Positions 24,031-36,390 of a stretch of DNA of 64,000 nt are shown piece by piece (the first letter of the stretch is position 1; every line of letters begins with the position of its first letter). The notes below the pieces were generated by a model that worked only from the letters and a program-made list of their open reading frames with translations, was not told the DNA's origin and made no database searches. The stretch is from assembly GCA_028752905.1 (NCBI GenBank), contig JAQNBH010000009.1:29928976-29992975 (forward strand). Reading direction: 5' to 3'. Made by a program: the position numbers and the translations under genes. The stretch comes from Cladorhizidae sp. MBARI D1340-BT2. Taxonomy: Eukaryota > Porifera > Demospongiae > Poecilosclerida > Cladorhizidae.

Positions 24031-27000
24031 GGGCGTACGCAGGGGGGTTTCTGGTGGTTCTGCAGAACCCCCCTTTCATTTTAATGATATTCATTGGAAT
24101 GTGTTTGTGTGTGTTTTGCCCTCTCAGATTTCATTTCAGGCACTGGCACACTTCATTAATATAATTTTAATTATACATAGGTACATTGATAATGTTAAAT
24201 AATATGGAAACAAAATTACAATAACTTAGGGCTAGGGCTAGGCTAGCCCTTAACCATGGGGGGAGGGGAAATGAGAACTCAACGAAAGTACTTTCTAAAG
24301 AAAGCCCACAAACCCCCCATGCAAATAAGACCAATCTGCTCAGGGTGCTCAGGTCCCACCGATGGGCTGTCTGGTTGGTTGGACTTTGTCCTTCGACTGG
24401 TTAATGAGCTAATCATTGCACAGTTACACATCATGCACATGTAGTGAGCATTAATAGTAGTTGTGGAACTAATGAGCTACAACTCTGCCATGAAGAGGCA
24501 ATGACAAAATATGGACATCAGGTCATTTTTCAAAATAACAGCCATTGAGGATGAAGATAAGAGAAATTATTGCTAGCTATTTAGCTTGAAGCCTGTACAC
24601 TTGATAAACCAACCACATTTATTCAGATTCTAGTGAACCTCAGTCTGATCTGGATCATTCTGAAATCAGTACCACTCTGGAAAGCTGACATGAAGATGAA
24701 GTTCCTGTAGTTAATGAATGCTCAAGTGGATGTGCCGAAGGACCAGAATCGTATGTTTAATATCTGCAAATAGGTCTATTGATGATGCTGCTTGTTTAAT
24801 AAATGAGCTTTCTAGTGGTGATAGATACTCTTTCTTATGTCACCACGATGTACAATTGCCTAGTGTCCTTACTGGCACCTTATTACATAGCTATCACCAA
24901 AAGTTTAACATATTGTGGCTCAGTAAATATCCTTGGCTAGTCTACAGTTCTAAGGTAGATGGTGTATTTTGTCCGCCTTGTGCTCAGTTTCTTCCATCTA
25001 GCCAACGTAAAGATAAAGGTTACCTGGTAATTAAGCCTTTTTCTAACTGGATCAAGATGAGTTGCACTTTGAGTAATCATGCGAAGCTTCAATACCATCG
25101 TGATTGTTTGCAGCAAGCAGATGCACAATTGAAAATCCAGCATCACGAGTAGATGTAATGACAAGCACTGCTGTTCAAAAGGAAATTAGTAATAAAAAAA
25201 GGCAATACTGAGGCAAATTGTTTGAGCAATTCTTTTTTTAGGCAAACAGGGTATTGCATTTTGTGGAAAGTTAGAGGATGTTGCATCGTCAAAGAATCCT
25301 GGAAACTTTTTAGCACTGCTAAAATCGTTTGCACATAACAGACAGTATTTTATATGAGCATCTTTATTGTACCAAGGCCAAAAATGCAACACACTTATCA
25401 CCAAGGAATCAAAATGTAATTATTAATATTATAGGCTATGATATGATTCTTGCCAAAACAATATCTGAGATAAAAGAAGCAAAATATTTTTCAGTTCTAG
25501 CTGATGAGGTTTCATGTCACAATGTAGAGAATTTGCACATATGCCTTCACTTTGTTGATGGCCATGGTGACATTCGAGAAGAGTTTGTTTCATTTGTAAA
25601 ACTTGAGAGAGTCCGAGCAGCTGATGTAGCAAATGCCATTATACAGAGCTTGGAGGGGCTCGGCTTATCACTGAGTGATTTGCGAGGGCAAGGGTATAAT
25701 GGGGCCTCAATGATGAGTGGGGAGATAGCTGGTGTGCAGGGATTACTTCGAGAGAAACATCCCAAGGCATTGTAGACCCATTGTGCAAGTCATTCCATAA
25801 TCTTGCTATCATAAGTTCCTGTTCTGTTACACCTATAAGGAACTGTGTAGATCAGATAAAAGGTTTCACATTATGGATTAAGGATTCAGCTAAAAGAGAG
25901 GGCCTCCTTAAAGCAATCATTCAGAAGAGGTCTCAGATTGGCACAAAGCAGTCTTCAATAATCAACATTTGCATTACTCGATGGGTAGAGAACATCAATG
26001 GCTCAGAGCGTTTCTGTCTATATCATCGTTTTCTAATTGAAATGTGTGAGATAGTACACTATGGAAATAGTGAATTTCTGAACTTTAAAGATGGTTGGAC
26101 TACTGATGATAAGAAAAATGCTCTTGCATACATGAAAACGTTGGAGTCCTTTGCATTTTTGTATTCCCTAGTCACTCTCTTTATGTCTATTAAAGAAGCT
26201 GTTGTTAAATTACAAGGAAAGTGCCAAGACCTTACCTCTGGAGTGACAATAGTACAAGACTGTTGCAATGAATTCAAAAGGGAGAGAGCAGATGTTGATA
26301 ATTTTTCACAGCGTATCTTTCGGCATTGTTCTAGATTGGCAGTTCAGTCCAATATAACTATTTCGATGCCACGAACAACTCAGCGACAGCAGCATCGTCT
26401 GAATCAACTAATTCAGTTGAGGATTATTTTAAATGGGCTGTAGTCATCACTTTTCTTGACCACATTATACATCAAGATTTACTAAGCATACCAACCAGGT
26501 AGCTTCATTGCAATACCTGTTGCCCATCCATATCACTACTTCATCCTTTGTTAATATTGAACCTGCTGTTACTTTCTATTCTTAAAATCTACCAAATGTG
26601 AGTATACTTGATGAAGTTACAAGCTACAAATTTAACCAGATGAGCGTCCTCAAACTCTGAGTGAATCGCTTAAACTCTGCTGCCCCAAAACCCTTCCCAA
26701 TGTACCTTTTGAACCTTTTTGCTACACTCCCACTCAGTTCCCGTACTTGTGAACGATCTGCTTCCACACTTCGATGTTTAAACAAGTGTGGAAAGACTCA
26801 GTGCCTTAGCATTAATACTGGAATGGATCGATACTGCTGCAAACTTTACGTAGAACAACATCCATGCAGAATTCAATGTTAGCTTATTATTTCAGTAATT
26901 TTGTCTGTATATTTTTAAAGTTGCTTAATAAAAATCATCTCTGTAAATATTTTTGGAGTTTCCACGATTTGTGCTGGATGGGGCATATATATTTCCCTCT

Positions 27001-27095
27001 TGCACTTATATATCCTCACCATGGCTTTCAGCCACATGATCCACATCCGACATATATACATAACCCCCCTTTTCAAAAGTCTGCATATGCCCCTG
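24031..27095 (+). mobile_element. hAT-superfamily DNA transposon remnant
   Basis: Surrounds the DUF4371/TTF-zinc-finger transposase pseudogene. The left end GGGCGTACGCAGGGGGGTTT (24031-24050) and the right end read on the minus strand, CAGGGGCATATGCAGACTTT (27095-27076), share the GGGCRTAYGCAG pattern common to this group of hAT termini. I could not find a matching 8-bp target duplication, so the exact limits are tentative. Confidence 0.65.
24718..26880 (+). pseudogene. hAT-type transposase, ZMYM/DUF4371 class, frameshifted
   Basis: hAT transposases cut and paste via an RNase-H-like DDE domain. The first open block (24718-25152) is a TTF-type zinc finger: YPWLVYSSKVDGVFCPPCAQ, then PFSNWIKMS, NHAKLQYHRDCL. 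A frameshifted stretch (25160-25330) leads to a long block (25329-25775) with NIIGYDMILAKTISEIKEA, FSVLADEVSCHNVENLHICL and LRGQGYNGASMMSGEIAGVQ, matching DUF4371 and the start of the catalytic domain. After a stop, 25781-26443 continues the helical insertion (ITRWVENINGSERF), and 26661-26820 holds the hAT C-terminal dimerisation motif (FATLPLSSRTCERSASTLR). The THCASHSIN-type motif falls across the stop/frame boundary near 25770-25800. At least four frame breaks make this copy dead. Confidence 0.9.
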
Positions 27096-27546
27096 CTTAT
27101 AAGCTTCTTAAACTAGCCTTATTCCTACTACGACAGCTTCTCAGGCTCTTCTACTTGGCACACTTGTAGATATTGACCAATTATATCAACACAGCTCTGG
27201 GCTACTTCCTGGGAAAGTAAATTGGATGATTTTACCAATATTTTTTTATGGATCAGCTATCTTGTAAACAGCCTCCTGTGTGATTTACTAGGTTGCTTCT
27301 ATCACATTCCAAGATGCTTCCTGGCATGTTTCATGTGGTATTATTGTCCTCCAGAATAAATCAATTTCACACTTGGGATACTATCATTTCCCCAGAAGAT
27401 GCAATGCTTTACAAGTGGGTACTGAGCAGCTGCTTGCTTTACAGCTGTACTCTAAGTTCTTTAGATAGAGGAGCTATTGATTTACTTAAGAGCTTTTTAC
27501 AGTTTGGTGTTATCAGATTACAACAGATAGCAAGTTTAATTAAATA
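27096..27546. other. no recognisable feature between two transposons
   Basis: A short frame at 27293-27559 has no recognisable domain. This gap separates the hAT remnant from the piggyBac transposase start. Confidence 0.35.
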
Positions 27547-29445
27547 TTGTGGGATGTAACTATGGCTAAATATTGTGATACAGATAAAGTGCAGTGTATG
27601 TTGGATGAAGTGAGTGATGATGATTTTGATGGCTTCATAGTGAACAATTATAGTGAGGATGATGAGGATGTTGGAGTTTGTGAGGTAGCTGATAGTGTTA
27701 GTGATGGCGTTGTTGGTGGTGAGTGTAGCTAAAGTGGTAGCAGTTCTGGTGCCAGTACTTCTTGTTCCAGTTCTTCCATCTCCTTTAGCCAGTCATCTGG
27801 GTACACTGTTGACATGGAAGGAAAAGAGCCTTTGGAGTTTGCTCAGCTTTTTCTGGACGACAAAATCCTGAGGAGAGTTGTGAACGAAACCAATTTGTAT
27901 GCTGAGCAATTCATGGCTGGAAATAAAGACTTACCTCTTCGATCAAGAGTAAGAGAGTGGAAAAGGTGCTCAGTCGGTGAAATGGTGAAGTTTCTTGCCC
28001 TTTATTGCCATGAGCATGGATAATAAGCATCGGATTGAGGACTATTGGTGCAAGAAATGGTCCTTCACCATGTCATGCCTCTCCTCTATGGCTCTATCAT
28101 CGGGAGACCGATTTTGTCTCGCTCTTCTTTCACCTAAATGATGGAAAGAAGATGTACCTTGGTGTTGGCCAGGATATGATGCCCTGTTCAAAATACGGCC
28201 ACTTATGGAGCATTTACTAGACAAATTCAAAACCTTTTACCAGCTGGGGAGGGAAATATCAGTCGATGAATTAATGATAGGCTTCAAGGGATGGCTGTGG
28301 TTTATCCAGTACATGCCAATGAAGCCTATAAAGTGGGGCATGAAAGCCTACGTCCAGGCAGATGGCTCCAGTGGATATATGTACAGTTGGAAGCTCTATG
28401 CTGGTGAGGAAACTGTATATATATATACACACAAAATAGCCATGTAGAAAAGTACTATAATATTATATATAATAAATATAATTCACTTCTTAGTCTTCCC
28501 CCCCCCCCCCCCCCCACTTTTTTCTTTCTTTTTTCACTTCCTTCCCGCTCTTCTTCGTTATCCCCTTTTTCATTCCCGCTTTTTTTCCTTTTCAGTTCTT
28601 GTTCTTTTTTGGGGCTCTCCCAGAGAAATGAGAGCCTCTCTGCTACAGAACAGCACATGACGTGGTGATGAAGCTAGTGGAAGGGATGGAGAATAAAGGA
28701 CACCATTTGTACACCAGTACAGACTTGGTCCTCACCCTAAAAAGTAGTGGCTTCGGTGCATATGGTGCAGTTCGGGTGAACAGGAGGGGGGGACCTGCAT
28801 GTATCAAGGCCAAAGACAAAATGAAAAAGTGTGACATCAAGTATATAAGTACAAATGGTGTCCTTGCCTTGAAATGGATGGACAAGAGAGCTGTGACCAT
28901 TCTGAGTATTATCCACGATGATAGCACTATAGCAAAGAGGAATGGACAAGGCTGTCAGCAACTGGCATGGAGGAGGTAATAAAGCCAACAGCCATTGTCG
29001 AGTACAATAGTCACATGGTTGGGGTTGACAAATCCAATCAGCTGATGAGTTACTATACCTTCCAACAATGGACACAGAAATGGTGGAAATGGGCAGCTTT
29101 TCATCTCCTCAACCTGGCATTGGTAAATGCATACATAATATATAAAGGGACACCTTCGACTGGCCAAAGAGTAACACACCAGTCCTTCTTAGTGAAGGTT
29201 GCTGTTGGATTTCTTCTGGAGGCAGGCCTGACAGAAGCTCAGCTTGAAGTGTCCATCCTTCACAATCATCCAGCAGCCAGACTTATAGGAAGGCACTTCA
29301 TAGAGCACCTTCCCCCAAATAGCAATGGCAAAATGTCCCCGTGTGCTTGCTACCTGTGAAGCAGCAAAAAAGGAAGTCAGAACTTCATTTAGAAGTAAGA
29401 TTTGTAAAGTAGCTTTATGTATTACACCTGGCTTTGAACTATAGC
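27547..29445 (+). pseudogene. piggyBac (PGBD/DDE_Tnp_1_7) transposase, broken
   Basis: PiggyBac transposases excise precisely at TTAA. The acidic N-terminus (27565-27732, MLDEVSDDDFDGFIV) and Ser-rich linker precede PLEFAQLFLDDKI (27826), RVREWKRCSVGEMVKFL (27945), then after frame breaks GREISVDELMIGFKGWL (about 28245-28295, first catalytic Asp in VDE) and VQADGSSGYMYSWKLY (second Asp region). About 250 bp of AT-rich and polypyrimidine sequence (28405-28655) interrupts the gene. It resumes with VVMKLVEGMENKGHHLY (28664) and GAVRVNRRGGPA. The usual MDNFYTS stretch is reduced to YTSTDL, so a catalytic Asp is missing. VEYNSHMVGVDKSNQLMSYY (about 29000) and NLALVNAYIIYKGT follow. A Cys-rich zinc tail (AAKKEVRTSF, KICKVALCITPGFEL) ends near 29443 in a shifted frame. 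Confidence 0.92.
28405..28655 (+). repeat. insertion in piggyBac gene: AT dinucleotide tract, 18-C run and polypyrimidine tract
   Basis: Contains (TA)n at about 28417-28430, an uninterrupted C-run at 28498-28515 and a C/T-only-like stretch to about 28620. It sits between the second-Asp region and VVMKLVEG, where the family has continuous coding sequence. It could be an intron or an expanded repeat insertion. Confidence 0.65.
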
Positions 29446-29689
29446 TCACAAAAGTTAGTTCTGTGTCACTTACCATCCACATCATAACTCGGTTTTTTTA
29501 AATTTCTTTCTTCACATTTTCTTGATTGTTTTTTCTTCCAGTAGCACAACTTTTACCAATCCTATGTATGCAAACTACTATGACTATGAATAATATTTAT
29601 AGTGGATATGTAATATAAATGCATTGTTGCTAGATCATCCCAAAGCTAGCTGAGCTGAAATATATACTAGCACTGGCTATAGAATACCA

Positions 29690-30315
29690 TTGTTTGCTTG
29701 GTAGTCTAACTACCTCGAGTGCTAGCTATTGCTGGCTATATATATATCAGCTACAACTGCCTTCTTCAAGCGCTAGCTAATTTGCTACCTATAATGATCA
29801 TCTAAAACTACCAACTTGAATCACTAGCTAATTTCCTAGCTATAATGATCATCTAAAACTGCCAACTTCAAGCGCTAGCTAATATGCTAGCTATAAAGAT
29901 CAGCTAAAACTGCTTATACAGTTCAAGCGCTAGCTAATTTGCCAGCTATAATGATTATCTAAAACTTCCAACTTCAAGCGCTAGCTAATTTGCTTAGCTA
30001 TAATGATAAGCCAACTTCTAATTTGCTAGCTATAAAGATCAGCTAAAACTGCCTATACACTTCAAGCGCTAGCTACTTTGCTAGATATAAAGATGGCCTA
30101 AACTACTATACCTCGAGAGCTCGAAACTTTGCTATCCAAAGATGACCTACAATTATTTACTTTACTAATTAGCTAAGCTATATAAATATGATCTACAACT
30201 GTCTACTTCGAGCACTAGCTATAAGATGACCTACAGCTAGCTACCTTGAGCGCTACCTAAAAAGATAGCCTATATACAACTAGCTAGCTAGCTATAAAAA
30301 TGATCTAGCTAAAAC
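29690..30315. repeat. degenerate tandem repeat rich in GCTAGC, about 51-55 bp unit, about 11 copies
   Basis: Units read CGCTAGCTAATTTGCTAGCT, ATAATGATCATCTAAAACTG, CCAACTTCAAG. Each contains palindromic GCTAGC words, so the array is full of small self-complementary sites. Confidence 0.8.
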
Positions 30316-31088
30316 TAACTTCGAGCACACTATGTAACAAACTGGTTAGCTCATCCACATAATAATCTTACTTGGAGTCTAGCTTCACTTGTCTTGCCAT
30401 CTCTAAAGATTCTTCTAGCCTCGTGTTAGGTAGAAAGTTAGGAGATATAGTCTGAATATCAATGGACACTCACACCTCAATGAGCCACATACAACAACAA
30501 CAACAAATAATAAAAACATCAGGTAATTTAAAAAAACAGGTGATTCCAATAAACAGTGTCCGCGTGCAGGGGAAATTACCTGGGTAACTCCCTTCGCATT
30601 CTAGACGCCAATGGGCAATATTAGGAAAGTTATGAGTAAAAAGAACATATCAACAGAATATATCTGTAAATACTTGTGTTGTTATAACTCTACCTACCTC
30701 TTGCTAGTGCCTCAACTGCCAGGGACTTGCCAGGCTGATGGATCAGAAACCAAACCCCTCATTAACAAAGTGCTAATACAGTTAGAGGTACTGTGAGGCC
30801 CAGCATCTGGCCCAACCAGTAAAGCAACATATTGCCTCCATTCCTTTCCACCAATCACTGTTGCACACCATTCCCCATCATTAGCTATTGTACCCATAGT
30901 TCATATTGAAATGTAATTACCGTACTTTATGACACAGGCAACCTGGAGTAACTGGCTAGCTGTTCTCTTAAGGTATAAATGTACTCTATGTATGCCAAGC
31001 TGCTGCAAGCTCCAGGTTTCTAGATCACTGAATCTTCCATGCCCTTCTTCGTGTGACTTGTGGCTGCTCCTATGCTGAAGCTGTGGCA
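30316..31088. other. no recognisable feature
   Basis: Short frames without domain matches on both strands. Confidence 0.4.
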
Positions 31089-31780
31089 CAGTAGACTTTC
31101 ACGTATCAGAATGTCGGATTATTCAAACTCAGTTGCATGGTAATGATCATCAATGGAAGATTTCATTAGGGAGGGCTAGAGATTTGCAGGTGAAAGTCAA
31201 ATCAGTTCGCTAAGCCTGCAAAAGGAAGAGCAGAGTTTTATCTAATGAGTCATAGTTGGCTGTGCTTGGCAAGATATTTTAAAAACCACTTGAGCTAGAC
31301 TCTCACAAGAGTATGGCAGTAGAAATGCAACGATAACAGAGATCATGAAGAATGAAACAAAACTTCGACAGTTAGCAGCAGCATTCATAGTCAGTGGAGA
31401 GTTCAAGTCATGTCATGAGCCTTGCTAAAGACGACCAGCTTGGAAGCACTCTATATTTCTATTTCATTCAGAAAAGGGGCCAAGGCATCAAGTCTCAATG
31501 AAATTCCATGAAAATTTACATGAAGGAGAATCAGAAGCACACCACTTGCTAGGGGCAAACTGGCATGATGAGATAGACCACCAAGTGTTGCAGGCAATTC
31601 TTAATCCTCCGAGACAGCACTGGTGGTTGTTAAAGGAGTGAGACATCTGGCATGCACAAAGAGGCATGATAACCTGAAGCAAAGAACTCTTGCATCTTAT
31701 TTTAGTAAATAGTGTTATTGTACAGGATGTAGTAACCAACAATAATTGCTCGTATAAAATATACACAAAAATACTGTAAA
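31089..31780 (+). mobile_element. pogo/Tigger-like transposon relic
   Basis: The left end CAGTAGACTTTCACGTATCA, with GGATTATTCAAAC following, resembles pogo/Tigger terminal repeats (CAGT..., then paired TATCCGAAC/TATTCGAAC words). Downstream, in mixed frames, are ATITEIMKNETKLRQLA and FIQKRGQGIKSQ, recalling the CENP-B-type helix-turn-helix region (usually KRAQGIPVSG). No intact frame and no matching right end were found; a second TTATCCGAAC word at about 31974 has the same orientation as the left end. Confidence 0.4.
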
Positions 31781-33055
31781 TGAATGAATATGTGTATACG
31801 ACATCATGGCTGCTACTGAGGACATAGCTGCTTCTCCTTCAGGAAGTAAGCTGCTCACATTCTATGGCCCTGCAGACTAAAATCGCTAATGATATTAGCA
31901 ATTATTCAAACACCTAAGTCAGTATCGACATGTTTATAATGACTTGCTTGCTTTTCATATATCCAAAGTTTTCCCTTATCCGAACTATAGTGTAGATCCC
32001 AATACGTTGAATGCATTTGGGTCTACAGTACCCAGATGCATCTAACCCTGCCTTGGCTGGGGACCGTCATGCAACCACTAACCATTGACATGTGAGATAT
32101 GTGCTGTCTCGAAACACAGAGATTGGGCCTTTTTTTACCCAGAGGTTAAGCAGAGTCCTGACTGGATAGATATCTGACTTTTTCTTCCCGATGAAGAGCT
32201 GGATTCCGTGATGAAAATTGTCTATCTTCGACTGTAATAGTCATTCTTATGATGTCCTGGCAGGACGGATAACCCACTGCAATAGCTGAGCAAGACAAGT
32301 GGCATGTTGGTTCATAGAGGCTTCTGATAGACTGTCATTTCATTTCTCCTGACCTTGGAAAGCAACAGAGGTTAAAGCAGCATGAATCCCAATGTGTGAT
32401 GTACAATACATACATACATATATATGGTTTTCCAAGTTTCCGTCCAGCTCCCCAGGTTTGCAACAACTATGGTCCTGTCTGCTCCCATATCAATGCGCAT
32501 TCTCTCCATTCTCTCTGGCCTACCCTGCCTTCTACACATAGACCTGGTTGTCTGATGGATGTTATTATAGACTCAGTCATTTCACTGTGTTTTTCCATCC
32601 TAACTTCTATCTCATACCCAGAATTGTCACATTTCGAACTTCTGCTTAAAAATGTAGACACAAAGTTAACTCTATCCCCAGACTTATCTTGAGGCTTTCC
32701 CGGAGTGCTACTGTAAAACGTGTTATTTACGTCACCCATACACTCACTGTACTTTGGGTTATGGTGTCCTTCCCTGCTGTCTTGGTTGACGTCGCAACAA
32801 TGAGTGCCAGTTCTGGAGATGACTGTCTTCATTCCATTGATTTCTTGACCAGTTTCCCGGGCAACTCCTCGGTTTCGTGCAGGGCAGTCATCTTTTGCGG
32901 AATTTAATATTCATGGCTTGTCGCTCTGTCATGAAGTTGGCGACTTCCAGGAAGATCTCAGTTTTCCATGCTCTAACATGGTTTGCATCCTCCAGTGAGT
33001 AAAAGGAGAGAAATTTTCCTGTTGCCACTGTCTGCACATCCTCTTTTACTGTATT
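31781..33055 (-). other. probable LTR-element sequence, not resolved
   Basis: Lies downstream (minus strand) of the gag remnant. The frame at 32467-32832 (121 codons, minus) is Ser/Arg-rich with no recognised domain. No protease or RT motif was found. Confidence 0.3.
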
Positions 33056-35128
33056 ACAGTTTTTCATGAAGATCTGCCAAACTTAGTAATACTCTTAGAA
33101 TTTTTGTAGCTGCATCACCATCTTTCCTTCAGAACGACCAGAACTCTCACTCACAGGCTTCTTTGCAACCTCCGAGCTCCTTCAGCAAGGCCATTTTCAG
33201 CAAAGTGTAGTCTACCTTAGCCTCCTCCATGACAGATGTTGTGTAAGCTATGGATGCAGTTCCCATCACTAGAGGACCATGTGGCTTGCCCATTCATCCT
33301 TGTTGATCTCTGCTGTGGAAAGCATGTCTTCAAAGTTTCGGAAGTAGGATGCAGGCTGTTCCTTGTCCATCCATGGAGCAATTTTATCTGCCAGCTTCCG
33401 TTTTCCAACTCTGTCTCGTCAGCTATCGTCACTATGCCACATATAGTTTTGGTTTCGTGCTGAAACTTGATTTGCATAAAAGTGTTCTCTTTTGTGCTGT
33501 CCTTCACTTTGAGTTATTTTGTTCGGCTTTCTTCGGCTTCTATATGTTCAATCCTTGTGCTCTCCCTTTTCACTTCCATTCTCTGATTCGACAATCTTCA
33601 GCTTCACTTTCTCTGGTATGATGTTCTTCATCCTCTCTTTCTCTGGTTCAACATTGTTCCACTCCTCTTTCTCTGGTTCGACATTCTTCCGCTACTTTTT
33701 CTCTGGTTCGACGTTCTTCCGCCTCTCTTTCTCTGATTCGATAATCTCCTGCTTCTCTTTCTCTTTGTTCGACCTTTTTCCACTTCTATTTCTTTGGTTC
33801 AACATTCTTCCACCTCTCATTCTCTTGTTCGACGTTCTTCCGCTACTCTTTCTCTTGTTCGACGTTCTTCCACTTCCCTTTCTCTTGGTTCGACCTTTTT
33901 CCACTTCTCTTTCTCTGATTCGACAATCTTCTGCTTCACTTTCTCTGGTTCGATGTTCTTCCACTACTCTTTCTCTTGTTCAACGTTCTTCCACTACTCT
34001 TTCTCTGGTTCGACATTCTTCCGCCTCTCTTTCTCAGGTTCGATGTTCTTCCGCTTCCCTTTCTCTGATTCGACAATCTTCCGCTCCTCTTTCTCTTTGT
34101 TCGACTTTTTTCCATTCTCTTTCTCTGATTCAATATTCTTCCACTTCTCTTTCTCTTGTTCGATGTTCTTCCGCCTCTCTTTCTCTTGTTCGACATTCTT
34201 TCGCCTCTCTTTCTCTTTGTTGGACCTTTTTCCACTTCTCTTTCTCTGATTTGACAATCTTCTGCTTCTCTTTCTCATGTTCGACGTTCTTCTGCTTCCT
34301 GACTCTTGGTTCGACCTTTTTCCACTTCTCTTTCTCTGATTCGACAATCTTCTGCTTCACTTTCTCTGGTTCGATGTTCTTCCACTACTCTTTCTCTTGT
34401 TCAACGTTCTTCCACCTCTCTTTCTCTGATTCGACATTCTTCCGCTACTCTTTCTCAGGTTCGACATTCTTCCGCTTCCCTTTCTCTGATTCGACAATCT
34501 TCCGTTTCTCTTTCTCTTTGTTCGACCTTTTTCCATTCTCTTTCTCTGGTTCAACATTTTCCCACCTCTCTTTCTCTTGTTCGACGTACTTCCGCTACTC
34601 TTTCTCTTGTTCGACATTCTTCCGCTACTCTTTCTCTTTGTTGGACTTTTTCCTCTTCTGTTTCTCTGATTCGACAATCTTCCGCTTCTCTTTCGCTTGT
34701 TCGACGTTCTTCTGCTTCACTTTGTCTTGGTTCGACCATTTTTTACTTCTCATTCACTGATTCGACAATCTTCCTCTTCTCTTTCTCTGGTTCGACGTTC
34801 TTCCGCTCACTTTCTCTGGTTCAACGTCAATGTTTTTCTGCTTCTCTTTCTCTGGTTCGGCATTCTTTCTCTTCTCTACCTTCAATTCATCTGTTCTCCT
34901 CCATAGTCACGATTAATGTCTGGATGGCTTCCAGTGGGTTGGGGAATTCTGTTGTAGTCCTTGTCATTTAAGGTCGATGGCTTGACTAGCCCTTCTTGAT
35001 AATCCATATTTGTGTCCTCCATGTCAGTCATCTGAACTTGCTCTCTTTGTAGTTTCTCAGTTTACTCCCCTCGCTCTGTTCTGTCTGCTCTCTCATACTT
35101 GTCATTCGCCTTGTTACTTGATGTCATT
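33056..35128 (-). pseudogene. LTR-element gag with giant Lys/Glu coiled-coil repeat, broken
   Basis: Reading the minus strand from an ATG at about 35128 gives MTSSNKANDKYERADR, then, after a shift, MTDMEDTNMDYQEGLVKP (about 35030). The repeat region (34890 down to about 33590) encodes a charged 10-residue motif, NVEPEKERRK and variants, predicted to be one long helix. Past it, a capsid/SCAN-like segment follows: KIAPWMDKEQPASYFRNFED, then STAEINKDEWASHMV and MEEAKVDYTLLKMALLKEL (about 33400-33170, across frame breaks). The YFRNFE...DEWA pattern is that of gypsy-type Gag capsid N-domains. No zinc knuckle or pol domains were identified. The Gag assignment is an inference from this segment. Confidence 0.6.
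33590..34890. repeat. 30-bp minisatellite within gag, about 43 copies
   Basis: Plus-strand unit CTTTCTCTGGTTCGACATTC plus TTCCGCTACT, with alternatives GGTTCG/TTGTTCG/GATTCGACAATC. Occasional 31-bp units (CTCTTTGTTCGACC) add one base and shift frame. Because 30 is a multiple of three, both strands stay open for hundreds of codons; only the minus-strand charged frame continues into recognisable flanking protein. Confidence 0.93.
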
Positions 35129-36390
35129 TCTTGCATAAAATGGGGGGCAAAATACAAAAATACACAATATGTAAATAATATGCAAACACTATGCACAATA
35201 TCAAACAATATACACACAGAAATGCTGAAAACGTGCTCTCACTTCTCCGAATCAACCAAGCTGAGCCAATGGTGTGAGGCCTGCGATTGTCAGTTGTACC
35301 CTAATGAGTTGGCAGGCAAATATGTACAGGATGTGGGAAGTCATCTTTGAGTACTAACTTCTATGGTTTGTTCTTTTTGTGAGATGTCCGCATCATGATT
35401 TGTTAACCCCATTCATATTGAACATGTTCATCTTGAGATTTGGGTATACCTAAAGTGGTTGAGCTAATGTGCATCAAGTATTAGCTTATGAGGCTATATA
35501 GGAGCACTCAGGACCATTGAGAAACATTTATAGCTTGTGTAGCTCTAGTTATTGTGGATGAGCAACTCTAGAACCTGCATCCCTTTATTTTGTGCCTGCA
35601 CACCAGAGATGTTTGTATTGTTAATTATATCATAGTCTGCAAACATGCTGGTAGCAATTGCCAGGTTGGCTAATCCATGTATGTCTGCCCAAGGTTATCA
35701 CCTGTTACTGTTAGGATAAATCTTTGTTAAATGTATGTTTTATAAGGGATAAAAAAGGTTTTGTAGAAAAGCTTCCTTACTCATATTAAATATGCAATTG
35801 TAAAGCTTGTTATAAAATTTCTTGTAAACTAGGGTTCATAGGACAACCCATTGGGTTTATATTTACTTATAATTATGCCTTCTAGGAATGGATTTTGGTT
35901 GATTCATAAATTTAGAGACTGGAAAATTTCAGCCAAATCTTGGGAGATCTAAGGAACTTCTTTGCCATAAGCCTCTGCCGCTCCATTAACTTGCTTATTG
36001 ATGTTGATAATTTACTCATCAGACTGAATCCATTTCTGATGAAGAAGCCTATAAAATCCTGGTATGTTTGATTGATTATGGATACTGTTTTTTTTAAATA
36101 ATTAATGATAACATTTTTCCATGGCATAACTATTTGTAAATGTAACTTTTTCCCTCATAAGTCCATTAAAGCTATCATCGGTTTGCAAATACAATAAGCT
36201 TTAGTTTTGTAATAGAAGTAACTCATTGAGTTAAGAAAATAAAAGCTATATTGCAGACAAATTCGTAGCAAATAAATCTGTTCAGAAATCCTTCCTACCT
36301 AGAGATTGAGCATGAGTTATAGGTGGTCATCCCTCACTGGATTTTTAGTGGCAGTCAAAATAATCCACGGCATTTAATCATGTATCTGAG
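35129..36390. other. no recognisable feature
   Basis: A Lys/Ser-rich minus-strand frame at 35912-36127 shows no domain. I looked for an LTR or primer-binding site upstream of the gag and found none. Confidence 0.4.

Noticed and set aside
32396..32692. 98-codon plus-strand frame
   Set aside because: Antisense to the probable LTR-element region, with no domain and no splice signals.
33519..34971. Plus-strand frames of 413 and 221 codons rich in SFSGSTFF-type repeats
   Set aside because: They are the antisense of the charged gag repeat; openness follows from the 30-bp period. Only the minus strand joins recognisable protein.
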